Shown here: piece after piece, positions 9,510 through 20,064 of the stretch
Position numbering within the stretch: position 1 is the stretch's first letter
Layout: every line of letters starts with the position of its first letter
DNA from: Sarcomyxa edulis
Lineage: Eukaryota; Basidiomycota; Agaricomycetes; Agaricales; Mycenaceae
NCBI GenBank assembly: GCA_009761415.1
Contig: QUOL01000009.1
Span: 1,054,001 to 1,118,000 of the forward strand
DNA length: 64,000 nucleotides
Direction: 5' to 3'
Program-made: the position numbers and the translations under genes
The notes under the pieces: model-generated
Seen by the model: the letters and a program-made list of their open reading frames with translations, nothing else
Database searches by the model: none
What the model was told of the DNA's origin: nothing

Positions 9510-12143
9510 GTGTCTACTAGACGAGTTACCCGAGCCCAAACTCGTTTAGCTGAAGCAGAGCTTCAAGCCTTCTCTCAAACTTCCCGTATACCACATTTAT
9601 CCGTCGAATATCCACAAAGCGACCTTTCCGAAGAAACGACTCCGCCCGAATCGTCACCGCTATCGGACGTACCATCAATAAATCTTGATTGGTTGCCATC
9701 CCAAACACCTCCTTCCAACATAGATACCTCAGACGAAGAATTGCTCCCACGTTCCGTTGAATCGGACACTATTTCAACAGAAGCCTCCCTTACGCCCTCG
9801 GAAGACTCGGTTAGCCTAGCCCAGGGAAACGAACCGTCGAACAGTTTACCAGCCGAACCCTTATCTCACCTCCAATTGGAGTCTCGAATCCTATCCATCC
9901 CTTCCCGCCAAACTTCAACACAAGACCAAACGCAGACTCAGCCACCTCCTCCGTCTCAGATACCGTTACCATCGAATCGCATAAACCCTCGAATATCCCA
10001 ACCCCGAATACAGAAAAACCTTCCGACAATGACGTCAAGACCGCCGCCCACCCGGACCAGCAGGGATGCTCCAAAATTTGATGGTCTCGACGAATCTGTT
10101 ACAAGGTATTTCGAAGACATAGACCAAGTATGCACGGCGGCTGGGAAAGCGTCGGATAAAGAGAAAATCGACATGGCTAGGTACTACCTTGGGGCGGAAG
10201 ACGAATCGCTTTGGAAGGTGGTTACCGCAAAAGACTGGGACGCCTTCAAATCCGAAGTCCGGAAGCTTTATCCCGGATCAGACGAGAAAAAGAAATATAC
10301 GCTCAATGATCTAGAGGTCTTGCTTGCAAAAGAAGCAGCAATACCGATTAACACCAAATCGGACTTTGGAAAATACCATCGTTCTTTCACCAGGATATCG
10401 CATCATCTCAAAGACCAAAACAAGATCTCTGCTAAAGAAGAGAATCGCCTCTACGTAAAAGGACTCCACCCGCAGTTTCTGGTCCAGCTAATGGCCCGAC
10501 TAAAAATCAAGAAGCCCGACCAGGAACTCGACGAACCATATATGATCAATGACCTCTACAAGGAAGGCCAACATATCCTAGGAGGACAGGTTCTTTACAG
10601 CGGAACACAGACGACTGGAATGGATCCGGTAGTTAAACAAGAAATAGACGAAATGTCGAGGGAAATAAAGGCGCTTAATAGGGAGTTGGCAGCAAGCATG
10701 AGTACGTTGGCAGCCACGTTATCAAACATGGGGGCAAACCAGGCCATGTCATACAATAACCGTTACCAAGGCTATGTCCCGGCGCAGGGAAGGGCACCTA
10801 ACCCATTCCTCGATCGATCCCCTGTCCGAAGAACTCAAAACGGTCCAGGAAACGGCTCGGTTTGTGCGTTCTGTTCGGACACGTCTCACTTCATTCGAGA
10901 TTGTCCGAAGGTCGCCGAATTTATCAGAGACGGGAAATGCATGCGAAACATGAACGGAAAAGTCGTACTTCCGAACGGAGCATGGGTTCCTTCAAATATA
11001 GAAGGAATCAACTTGGCTGCCAGAATCAACAGGTACCATGAAATGTATCCGGGGTCGATTATAAATGGCGTCAACTTTGTACGCGATGCACCTCCCCATG
11101 CCTCTACCATGTGGTTCGCATCGTCCGGAGAAACTTCTAGTTCGTACTACAAAGAGTCAAGGATCGAGGAGATCGAGGAAGAAGAAGAAGATATCGGAGA
11201 AGTCCTAGCAAACGAACAAGCAAGAAAAACCCGTAATGGCAAACCGCTGGAACCTACGGAGAAACCTGTACCTGCTATGCGAAGGAAAGGACCCCCCGGA
11301 CGACCTCAGCCGCTCCCTGACGATCCGGTCAGCCAAGTTCCTCCCAAAAGGAAAACGGTAGAATTCGAAAAGGATGCGACCGAAGGAAGGAAGCAGGTAC
11401 AAACTGGTCCGCAGTATAAATTCTCAACGCCGATAGAAGATCCGGAGTTGGCAAAAAGGGTCTTGAACCGATCACTTGATACTCAGATATCCATCTCACA
11501 AAGAGAATTACTTTCGCTTAGCCTAGACGTCAGAAAACAGTACAAGGAACTGGTGTCTACTAAAAGGATTCCGACGGTTGGACGACTCGAGTCGATTAAT
11601 CCGGACAACATCGACGAACCGGACTCCAGTTATATCCTTCGGTACGAAAATCCGAACGGACCGGACGAAGAAATTCTCCTCACGGGCTCATCCATTGAAA
11701 AACTCAGAGTAATCTACCCGACTATCGAGGATGAAAAGGTCGAATGTGTGTTGGACGGAGGGTCGGAAATAATTGCCATGAACAAGGGACTTTGGCAGAA
11801 ACTCGGAATACACTTGAGACCGGACCATAAAATCACTATGGAATCGGCCAATAGCCAGCATGACACGACTACGGGGCTTATCGAGGACCTTAAATTTAAT
11901 ATCGGAGGACTCGAAATCTATCTGAAGGTCCATGTGGTGGAAAACGCTCCGTTCGAAATACTAATGGGACGACCATTCTTTAAACTAACGGGATGCGTTA
12001 CCAAGGACTACACGACCGGAAACCAGGACTTGACCTTGACCTGCCCTAATACAGGAAAGGTTGTCACAGTTCCAACGTTCGTCAAACCAAAACGATCTTC
12101 ACCGACATCGGTGGGTTTTCGCCCGGTCGGAGGCCGTCAGTAG
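9510..12143 (+). CDS. Copy 1 gag-protease polyprotein
   Basis: The frame is open for 877 codons. A serine/proline-rich N-terminus (about 170 residues, starting STRRVTRAQTR) leads into a helical capsid-like region (FDGLDESVTRYFEDIDQV to about residue 400). A canonical CCHC zinc knuckle follows at about 451 (CAFCSDTSHFIRDC), and an aspartic protease with active-site motif VLDGGSEI at about 747. The first codon of the natural-looking N-terminus is GTG, preceded by an in-frame stop at 9504; the first in-frame ATG is at 10029. Either the initiator has mutated, initiation is non-AUG, or translation starts at 10029. The last codons contain the slippery heptamer at 12113, so pol is probably made by -1 frameshifting. 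Confidence 0.88.
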   Translation: MSTRRVTRAQTRLAEAELQAFSQTSRIPHLSVEYPQSDLSEETTPPESSPLSDVPSINLDWLPSQTPPSNIDTSDEELLPRSVESDTISTEASLTPSEDSVSLAQGNEPSNSLPAEPLSHLQLESRILSIPSRQTSTQDQTQTQPPPPSQIPLPSNRINPRISQPRIQKNLPTMTSRPPPTRTSRDAPKFDGLDESVTRYFEDIDQVCTAAGKASDKEKIDMARYYLGAEDESLWKVVTAKDWDAFKSEVRKLYPGSDEKKKYTLNDLEVLLAKEAAIPINTKSDFGKYHRSFTRISHHLKDQNKISAKEENRLYVKGLHPQFLVQLMARLKIKKPDQELDEPYMINDLYKEGQHILGGQVLYSGTQTTGMDPVVKQEIDEMSREIKALNRELAASMSTLAATLSNMGANQAMSYNNRYQGYVPAQGRAPNPFLDRSPVRRTQNGPGNGSVCAFCSDTSHFIRDCPKVAEFIRDGKCMRNMNGKVVLPNGAWVPSNIEGINLAARINRYHEMYPGSIINGVNFVRDAPPHASTMWFASSGETSSSYYKESRIEEIEEEEEDIGEVLANEQARKTRNGKPLEPTEKPVPAMRRKGPPGRPQPLPDDPVSQVPPKRKTVEFEKDATEGRKQVQTGPQYKFSTPIEDPELAKRVLNRSLDTQISISQRELLSLSLDVRKQYKELVSTKRIPTVGRLESINPDNIDEPDSSYILRYENPNGPDEEILLTGSSIEKLRVIYPTIEDEKVECVLDGGSEIIAMNKGLWQKLGIHLRPDHKITMESANSQHDTTTGLIEDLKFNIGGLEIYLKVHVVENAPFEILMGRPFFKLTGCVTKDYTTGNQDLTLTCPNTGKVVTVPTFVKPKRSSPTSVGFRPVGGRQ
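12113..12119 (+). promoter_or_regulatory. Candidate -1 ribosomal frameshift site GGGTTTT
   Basis: In the gag frame the bases fall as G GGT TTT, a canonical X XXY YYZ slippery heptamer, 24 nt before the gag stop. The pol frame is exactly -1 to gag and is open from about 12052, so slippage here would fuse Gag-Pro to Pol without a pol start codon. Confidence 0.6.
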
Positions 12144-12187
12144 TCGAGACGAACCTTCGAAAAAGCATATCGGTCAAGTATTTTACG

Positions 12188-15100
12188 GTGACCGACGATA
12201 CCCAGACTGCTGAAATTAACGATCATAATGTAACGACGAACTCGACGACACGATTTTCCCCTTCCAGACTGGGCCACCCAGCAAGTAACATATTTACCGG
12301 AACACGCTACGAAAACATGGAAACGGAGGGAGCGGAGCAAACCCTCAACCAGCCCTCATGTGAAAATTGTATACTAAATGAAAATACGCAATGCCTGACG
12401 CTTTCGGACAACAAAATACCGCAGAAGAGAAAGAAGGGGAAGAAGTACAAACCGGTAGATAAAAGGACCCAACCGGTCGCTGCTACGCTACCAGAGGAAT
12501 ACAGGATAGTACGAAAGTTCCCGTCGGACCCGCTGGAAACGCTGCCTGAGCTACCAACGCATCCACCGCGATTCGAACCAGGCACGAGATATACGATGGA
12601 AAGGATGATGGAACAGAATATCAACCCGGACGGCTTTTTATGGCCTGAGGAAGAAAAACTAGTCCATCATATAATCAAAACGCACGAAATGGCGTTCGCC
12701 TGGAACGAGATGGAAAAGGGCCACTTCAGATCGGACTACTTCGAACCGATTAAGCTCCCAGTTCTTGAACACACCCCTTGGAGCTATAAAAACATTCCGA
12801 TACCACCGGGGATACGAGATAAGGTGGTACAGGCAGTCAAAGACAAGATAGCGGCAGGAGTATATGAACCATCGAATTCATCGTACAGGTCGAGGTGGTT
12901 CTGCGTGCCAAAGAAGGATGGGGTATCGTTAAGGATTGTGCATGACTTACAGCCTCTTAATGCTGTAACGATAAAGGACGCGGGCTGCCCGCCAATCGTC
13001 GAAGTCTATGCGGAGTCCTTCGGTGGGGCCACAATATATGGAATGTTCGATCTGTTTGTGGGATTCGACCACAGAATCCTCGCTATACCCTCGAGGGATC
13101 TTACGACGTTCCAAACGCCGATGGGCACTTTCAGGTTAACAAGGCTTCCACAAGGATACACTAATTCGGTCCAGATACAACAGGGAGATGTTTCGTTCAT
13201 CCTGCAAGACGAGATTCCGAGCATCACACAACCGTTCGTGGACGATTGTCCGGTGAAGGGACCAGCAACGTACTACCAATCGGAAACTGGGGAATACGAA
13301 ACAATACCGGACAACCCAGGGATAAGGAGATTCGTGTGGGAACACCTGGTGAACGTCAATCGAATCGTTCACCGAATAAGGCATGCAGGAGGAACGTTCA
13401 ATGCCAAGAAATCATTTCTGGCAGTACCATCGGTCGTCATTGTTGGCCACCGCTGTAACGTGCATGGCAGGGTCCCGGATGAAACAAAGGTCCAGAAAAT
13501 CAAAGATTGGCCGCCCTGTGAAGATTTAACAGATGTCCGAGCCTTCCTAGGAACGCTCGGACTAATGAGAATCTTCATAAAGAACTTTTCGCTACATGCG
13601 CGGCCGCTGGTCATGCTTACACGAAAGGATGTCGATTTCGTCTTCGGATTGCCACAGATAAAAGCCATGGAAACGCTCAAACATCTCTTAATAACCTCTC
13701 CGGCACTCCGAGCAATAGACTACCACTCGGAAAGGATGGTCTATCTAGTTGTCGATTCGTCTTGGAGGGCGATGGGCTGTGTCCTGCTGCAACTCGGACA
13801 AGACGGGATCGAATATCCATCCAGATTTGGCTCTATTACATGGAATGAACGCGAGCAAGGATACTCCCAGGCAAAAATCGAACTCTATGGCTTATTCAGG
13901 GCCCTCAGGGCTTATAGGTTATACATAGTCGGGGTTAAAAACCTGACGGTCCGAACAGATGCGAAATATATCAAAGGGATGCTAAATAATCCGGATATAC
14001 AACCTAATGCGGCTATCAATAGATGGATAGCAGCTATCCAGCTGTTCACGTTCAAACTAGAGCACATTCCAGGAACGGCGATGGGGCCGGCGGACGGTCT
14101 ATCTAGACGACGAAAGGCCCCGGAAGACTCGGAAGAAGAAGACGACGTCGAAGAATGGATCGATAGGGCATGCGGATTTTCGGTCGAAATGCTAAACTGG
14201 AACGAAAACAAAGCTCGGTCAATATTGGATACGGTGCCGCCTCATCGATTAATGATAAATGACCGCGATTTTCCCGAAGCCATAGCAAAGGCATATTTCG
14301 CCTCGTTACCTGGCCGAAGAAGAGAAGTATCGGCAGTCCTTATTGGCGAAGTTGTCCCGAACGTGGTTATTCCTCAGTCGACTCTCGCCATCAAACAAGA
14401 CGAAGAACTCGTACGAATAACGGAGTACCTTGAAACGGCGAACAGGCCCGAAGGATTGTCCGATAAACAATTCAAAGCGTTTATGAAGAAAGCAGCTCAC
14501 TTCTTTGTCCTAAATGGGCAATTATGGAGAAAGGACAGGCAGCTGAAACACAAAGTCGTACTCCCACCGGAAAAGAGGATTCAAATAATGGCCGAACTTC
14601 ATGATAAATTCGGGCATAAAGCAACGTGGACAACGAAGGTCAGGCTGATGGATAGGTTTTGGTGGCCAAGCATGAGCAGAGATGTGTCCTGGTTCGTCAG
14701 GACGTGTCACCAATGTCAACTCAGAAACAGTTCGAAGATCCACATTCCTCCGACTGTGGCGGTTCCGTTTCCGCTATTTGGGAAAATCTACATGGACACA
14801 ATGCACCTTCCTACAGTCGATGGCTTTCATGTGATTGCTCATGGACGATGTTCGCTCAGCTCATATCCGGAGTGGAGAATGCTGAAAAATGAAAGCGCTG
14901 TTAATCTGGCCAGTTTCATCTTCGAAGATGTCCTATGCAGATGGGGAAGTATAATGGAAATCGTCACGGATAATGGGAAACCTTGGGTCAAAGCGGTCGA
15001 TCACCTCAAAAAGCAATATGGAATCAATCATATACGAATTTCGGGTTATAATTCGCAAGCGCAGGGGGTCATCGAGCGAAAGCACTACGATGTCCGAGAA

Positions 15101-15862
15101 TCGCTCATTAAGTCGTGCGATGGGAATCAATCAATTTGGCCGAAAGCAGCGCATGCCATATTTTGGGCCGAGCGGATTACAATTCAGAAATCCACGGGGT
15201 ATTCGCCATATTACATAGCGCACGGTGTCCAGGCGATACATCCGTTTGATTTGGAACAGTCAACATACATGCACCCGTTTATCGACGAAGAAATGGACTT
15301 CGGAGAACTCATAACGCGAAGAGCGATGAAGCTTCAAAGACGGGAAAAGGAGCTATCGAAAATACAGAGAGACAAGTACAAGGCTAGGCTCGAGTCGGCA
15401 GAGCAATTCCTGAAGAAGTATGAAGGACAGATTTACGATTTCAAGTTCGCCCCGGGGAGGCTCGTACTCATCAGAAACACAAGGATCGAGAAGGAACTGA
15501 ATAACAAGATGAAGCCCCGATATATAGGTCCGATGGTTGTTGTCCGGCAAACGAAATCGGGAAGTTATATACTCTCCGAAGTCAATGGTGCGATCGCGGA
15601 ACATCGATTTGCGGCGCACCGACTGGTACCATACTTCAGGAGGAACGAAATCACTATCCAAGTCACAACTTTAGTAGGTAAAACTACGAAACAGCTGAAC
15701 GAGATGGCGGACGACGATACACCAGACGAATACAGCTTGGTGGAGCCAGGGGACGACTCGCTACCAGGAACATACAGGACGAGACTTTGGCAGTTCCCCA
15801 GGAAACCGGAACACGAAGGGACGACGTTAACGCCAGAACAAACGGGGCAAAAGAGGACGTAG
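12188..15862 (+). CDS. Copy 1 pol: reverse transcriptase, RNase H, integrase
   Basis: The frame continues for 1,224 codons from a GTG and is also open upstream into gag, so it has no start codon of its own (first in-frame ATG at 12316). Reverse transcriptase spans about residues 220-400, with WFCVPKKDGVSLRIVHDL and the catalytic FVDD in PFVDDCPVKGP. RNase H (about 515-640) has VDSSW, the acidic E in KIELYGL, RTDAK and the terminal DGLSRR. Integrase has an HHCC zinc module (HDKFGHK with CHQC, about 805-843) and a DDE core (MDTMHL, VTDNGKPW, GVIERKH). A GPY/F-like segment (RYIGPMVVV) with HRLVPYF follows, then an acidic tail. All key residues are present, so the enzyme looks intact. PVKGP after FVDD is, from memory, typical of Agaricomycete Gypsy elements. 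Confidence 0.95.
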   Translation: MTDDTQTAEINDHNVTTNSTTRFSPSRLGHPASNIFTGTRYENMETEGAEQTLNQPSCENCILNENTQCLTLSDNKIPQKRKKGKKYKPVDKRTQPVAATLPEEYRIVRKFPSDPLETLPELPTHPPRFEPGTRYTMERMMEQNINPDGFLWPEEEKLVHHIIKTHEMAFAWNEMEKGHFRSDYFEPIKLPVLEHTPWSYKNIPIPPGIRDKVVQAVKDKIAAGVYEPSNSSYRSRWFCVPKKDGVSLRIVHDLQPLNAVTIKDAGCPPIVEVYAESFGGATIYGMFDLFVGFDHRILAIPSRDLTTFQTPMGTFRLTRLPQGYTNSVQIQQGDVSFILQDEIPSITQPFVDDCPVKGPATYYQSETGEYETIPDNPGIRRFVWEHLVNVNRIVHRIRHAGGTFNAKKSFLAVPSVVIVGHRCNVHGRVPDETKVQKIKDWPPCEDLTDVRAFLGTLGLMRIFIKNFSLHARPLVMLTRKDVDFVFGLPQIKAMETLKHLLITSPALRAIDYHSERMVYLVVDSSWRAMGCVLLQLGQDGIEYPSRFGSITWNEREQGYSQAKIELYGLFRALRAYRLYIVGVKNLTVRTDAKYIKGMLNNPDIQPNAAINRWIAAIQLFTFKLEHIPGTAMGPADGLSRRRKAPEDSEEEDDVEEWIDRACGFSVEMLNWNENKARSILDTVPPHRLMINDRDFPEAIAKAYFASLPGRRREVSAVLIGEVVPNVVIPQSTLAIKQDEELVRITEYLETANRPEGLSDKQFKAFMKKAAHFFVLNGQLWRKDRQLKHKVVLPPEKRIQIMAELHDKFGHKATWTTKVRLMDRFWWPSMSRDVSWFVRTCHQCQLRNSSKIHIPPTVAVPFPLFGKIYMDTMHLPTVDGFHVIAHGRCSLSSYPEWRMLKNESAVNLASFIFEDVLCRWGSIMEIVTDNGKPWVKAVDHLKKQYGINHIRISGYNSQAQGVIERKHYDVRESLIKSCDGNQSIWPKAAHAIFWAERITIQKSTGYSPYYIAHGVQAIHPFDLEQSTYMHPFIDEEMDFGELITRRAMKLQRREKELSKIQRDKYKARLESAEQFLKKYEGQIYDFKFAPGRLVLIRNTRIEKELNNKMKPRYIGPMVVVRQTKSGSYILSEVNGAIAEHRFAAHRLVPYFRRNEITIQVTTLVGKTTKQLNEMADDDTPDEYSLVEPGDDSLPGTYRTRLWQFPRKPEHEGTTLTPEQTGQKRT

Positions 15863-16053
15863 GGCCGGCGAGGCAACGATAAAGACTTCTTAAATTTCAC
15901 CTTATATTCATCTGGCTTATTTAACAAGAAATCGATTCATATTTCTACATTAAAGGTGGTGTCCACCGAGAAAAGGGGGGGGGGCGTACAAAGTCGGAAA
16001 TCTGCGACGGGTTATCAAAAACAAACAAGAAAATACGAGAAGGTGGACTTGTG

Positions 16054-17540
16054 CTACAAGAACGCCATAGCAATCTCCTCCTCGTCCGCCTCATCGATAG
16101 CATCCTCGATCAAGACGCGATACGCCAAACCAATTTCCTTCATTACTTGATCAATAATCGGGGTCATATGATCAACGACAACGGGGCTTAGCACGCCAAA
16201 AGCGGACGAATCACTGGCACCGTCGAGAAGACGGGACCTAGAATTGCGAACGATGGCATCCATTTTCTCGCTGCGTGCGATACTGGAATCAGATCGTGGC
16301 CGAGGATGGTGCTCCGGAGACAGGCGAATGACTGGACGTCTGGGGTCAATACGCGAAAGGGAGCCAGAAGCCACGTTACGAAGGAGGGGAAGGGCTGACG
16401 AACTAGCAGTCGGGTTCGCCGATGTCTTAATCTCACCGGACGCCTCGCTGGAAACGACTTCGGGCCTTTTTAGGACCTTGATGCAGCCGGTAGCGCGAGC
16501 CATTAATTCGCCTACAAAGGGGAAAGAATTTCTATGGTTGCAGTTGTGTCCGTCACTACAGGGAGAAGGCTCACTGAGGTTATCCTCTCCACCTACGAGA
16601 TTGCATGCGGACTGCTTCCCTTCACAGAAGTCGCATGCTTGAGACCTGAAACCGGGGCAAGAAACGTCATTGCGAATACATTCGGAACATCGGTAGTCCT
16701 TGAAGAGGGTAAAAGATGGGGTCAATGACTTGAAAAACATAGGATGAGATACGGGGAAAGACTGACTCTGGCTCGGATAAAAAAGAGGCGGTTCTTTCTG
16801 GATGCTCTATCCTGTTTCGCTGAAGAAAGTGTTCGATAGGCTTCAACTGCTGGGAGGACGGTGATTTTGGGTACGGGGAAGCCGGTAACTTTTCTCAACC
16901 GACGGGTAGGTTGGCTGGTCCGTTCCCTCCCCGGAGAGTCGCTTTGGGGCTCGACATCGCTAGCAGCTACGACCATTCGGACGCGGGCAACTTTAAATGA
17001 CCGGCTTACGGGCGCGAGAAGAGTACTTACAAGAATCGGCCAACTCGTCGCTCGAAAACTCAGGATCGAAATTAGCAACGGCCACGGTGCGCGGAAGATT
17101 ATACGAAATGGCCTCGAGAAGAAAGTCGGGAACGTAGGGAAAGTTATTAATGAACTTTATAACGGACGAATTCAATTCCGGAAAATTGTGGAAATAGGCT
17201 GGCGGAGCCCTAGGATAACCGATCGATAAAAGGGTGAACATCATGGACCTCAATTCTTTCGACGACTTCGTGATACGATCAGGCATTAATTGCCTGTAAA
17301 CACCGAAAAGCGAACCGGGAATTCGTCTAGTCGATATAAGGGCGCTTCGCTGAGCAGCGGAGAGGGTTCGCAAATCAGTATCACCAGAAAGGGCGGACAA
17401 GAGAGGCTGTGCGACGGTGCCATCCAGAATATCTGAACAAAAAGCTTGTTATCAAACCAACTATGGACGATGAAGGAATATCGCGAACCCGTGATCGACC
17501 TATTAAACTTTCCTGAAAAAGCACCAGTGGTGGACGACAT
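16054..17540 (-). CDS. Z1: antisense Zn(II)2Cys6 zinc-cluster protein
   Basis: Minus-strand exons 17540-17525, 17432-17031, 16990-16767 and 16698-16054 join in frame to 428 residues. Exon 2 encodes a conserved helical region (STRRIPGS to VPDFLLEAISYNLP). Exon 4 starts with DYRCSECIRNDVSCPG and continues to CDFCEGKQSAC. The spacing C-x2-C-x6-C-x7-C-x2-C-x6-C is that of the Gal4-type binuclear zinc cluster, which binds CGG triplets in fungi. A second gene of the same build lies in copy 2 (49400-50746), about 50% alike in the exon 2 region. The cluster sits in the middle of the protein rather than at the N-terminus, which is unusual. Z1 is transcribed towards pol. A role in regulating the element is inference. 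Confidence 0.75.
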
Positions 17541-18223
17541 ATCTAAGAACCCTGATGGACGAAGAAGATACCGTCAATAAAAGAGGTTTCGAGAATAAAA
17601 GACCTCTCCTAAAAAATCTCAGCCCGGGTATCTCCAGCCACGTGGAAAAGAAGCCGAATCGATTGCCGAAACGATAAGGTCTTTGGTAAACAACCGCTCA
17701 CAAAAAGAAGGATGGCGGTCTATGAGGAGAAGAGGAAAAGGATGCTGCTACGCACTAATAGCAATAAAAACCTGGAAGTCAAAATACGAACGTTAAATTG
17801 GAAGAACACGAAAGGAAGAAATACGAAGAACCGAAATACGAGACAAGCAAGAAAGAATAGTATGGTTGGCGCATGGGGCTTATAACCTCGTAACGGAACG
17901 GATAGAGAGCGACGGCTCTCCTGTACACAGTGACGAAATACTGCGAAAAGACCACGGACGACAAACGATCGAAAGAAATTGGAAGAAAACGACTATGCGG
18001 GGTTCGGAGACGGTAGATCTGGCTGGCCAGCGGATCTACCGACGCAGACCGAACCCAATTATGCGCTGATATGATTAAAAGTATGCAACTCACGACGTTT
18101 TACAGATTTACAAGGAGACCGAGACGCTAGGCCTCACACTATGCAAAATTATGAACGAATTATGCGCCTGTTATCAGGCATTTATTTTACAAGAGACAAG
18201 GAATCGGAAACTCATCGGACGGT
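17541..18223. other. Spacer between Z1 and P5 in copy 1
   Basis: Short frames only. Positions up to about 17,896 differ strongly from copy 2, whereas 17,897 rightwards is nearly identical to it, so the mosaic junction lies in this spacer. It presumably holds the Z1 promoter and the P5 3' end. Confidence 0.45.
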
Positions 18224-19159
18224 CTACAGAATGGTAGTATCAGGCACCGCTCCAGCTCCTCGACGATTAACCCTTGCCCCTCCGCGACCTCTCCCACGCG
18301 TCGCAGCGTTCCGAGGATCTACCTGTCCGAAAGCTCCAGGGCCGAAATGAACTTGGTGGAGGCCTCCGAGACGAGGATCGGGAACGTCTCCATGAAGACG
18401 GACCTCTTCAAAGCCCTCTTTTACGGGAAACCTCGCGACGAAGGGGACAAGAGGATATTGAGGAGCGGGAAGAACAGGATTGGGAACGAAAGCCGCCCGC
18501 AATCTGAGCAGGTCGTTAACTTGCTGCTGCTTCATTTCGGGGAGCACGCCGTACACGTTGTACGCATCGGACGACTCAAATCCATCGAAATCCAGGGCAG
18601 TTCCGACGTATCCGACCTAGAAAAAGACGAAAAGAAATAAATCAACGAAGAATGAGAACCAAGAAATATGTAAAACGTGCCTGGGCAACCATCTCGCTCT
18701 TCACCGACGACAAAAGATACCCAACGTTCCTAACGTTGACCGCAACGTAGTCCCCCTCGAAACCAAAGTTCTTCAGAAAGAACTCGAGCATGGCGACGGT
18801 AGTGGTGGCTTGAGCGGGAATTGGAATGGTATCCCAAGAGCCTGATTTAATGGCCTCGGAGGCTCGGAGTTTCATAGCTTGATGCTGGACGGACGATGTT
18901 GAAAGAGGAACGATGAAGGAAAAACAAGCGAGCCGCTTACTACGTAATTGACGATCCGGGTGAGGAGGGTCCTGACCCAGAGCCTTTCCTCGAGAGGAAC
19001 GTCCGTCGGACACCTCCCATTTACGGAGAGATGAACGATGCCTAGGAGGCTACGAATTGACCGAGACCAGATGGTGGTCGGAGACCTCTCATTTTCGAGG
19101 TCGGGATCCTGGGGATTTTCGGGAAAGCGATTTGCAGACAAACGGAGAATAAAGGACAT
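18224..19159 (-). CDS. P5 (copy 1): antisense paralog family member, 270 aa
   Basis: Exons 19159-18944, 18884-18681 and 18616-18224. The N-half contains WSRSIRSLLGIVHLSV and the C-half IPIPAQATTTVAMLEFF and GFEGDYVAVNV, both matching the pattern shared by P1-P4. The first intron lies at the same place and phase as in the other members, just after the hydrophobic end of the N-half (RIVNY). The second intron begins GC (CAG/GCACGT), so it is a GC-AG intron. The C-terminal 100 residues are proline-, glycine- and arginine-rich and unique to P5. A TATATAAA sequence lies about 52 bp upstream of the start. No known domain; function unknown. Confidence 0.75.
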
Positions 19160-19260
19160 CGTTGATGGAACTTTACTGACTTAAGGATCAGAGCAAACGA
19201 TTTGGGGAGGTTTATATATGCAGACTACAATAAGTGGCATATGATTCTGGGAGCGTTACT

Positions 19261-19979
19261 TTACTCCGTCGTTTCCTCCTCCGACCCTGGCCAGTCCTCT
19301 GCGTCGCTATATCCTGCACCTTCGGACTCCCCCTCGACTACGACAACGCGCTTAGGTACGACCCTTTCGAGGAGATCGAGACGGATCGATCTGGTCATCG
19401 CGCTTTCCAACGCGGCAACCCCGGGCTTCTCGTACTCCGGCCAATCAAAGGCATCTTCAGCCGACGCGTAAGCTGCCAGGGCGCGTATGCTAAGCTCGGT
19501 AAGAGCTCGGACGGCTTCGACCTCCCAATGAATGGGGCTTGCTGGCTGAATTCGGACAGCCCGACAAATCAAGCGCAAATGGCTGATCGTTCTATTCATC
19601 TCGGACGGAATCGTGTATAATCGTCTGTCCTGCTTGTTCAGGTCCTGCCACTGGCTGTGGAAGTGGACCTGTTACCGATCAAGTGAAAACCCGTTAAACG
19701 ATAAGATCGATAAGGGTCGAGTTTAGACCAACGTACCGCGAGGAGCAACACGATTTGCGCATTGCAGTAGTAGGGAACCCTCTCGCGACCAGTTAAAGCT
19801 ACGAAGTAGCCATCGGGCCCGAGTTCACGGAATATAAAATCGGCAACGAGGCCGACAGCGGGGCGCAGGAGGCACCTGAGATAGTGAATCATTCCGTCAC
19901 GATCAAGGATATCGAACGTTGCTGCCTCTTGGGTAAGAGTGTTCAAAAGGACTTGGTGTAGGGGTTCCATAATTTTCAT
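19261..19979 (-). CDS. P4 (copy 1): antisense paralog family member, 216 aa
   Basis: Exons 19979-19737 and 19668-19261, separated by a 68-bp intron. The N-half has DGMIHYLRCLLRPAVGLVA and the C-half has TIPSEMNRTISHLRLI, fitting the family pattern. The C-terminus is acidic (AEDWPGSEEETTE). A TATAAAG box lies about 41 bp upstream. Copy 2 differs by one residue (D/N in VADFIF against VANFIF). Function unknown. Confidence 0.75.
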
Positions 19980-20064
19980 GGGCTCTGCGGTGACCTGTAC
20001 GGAGGAATTGATTCACCCTCTTTATACTAAAAATATCGCGCTATTCAGCTATCGGACACCCCTT

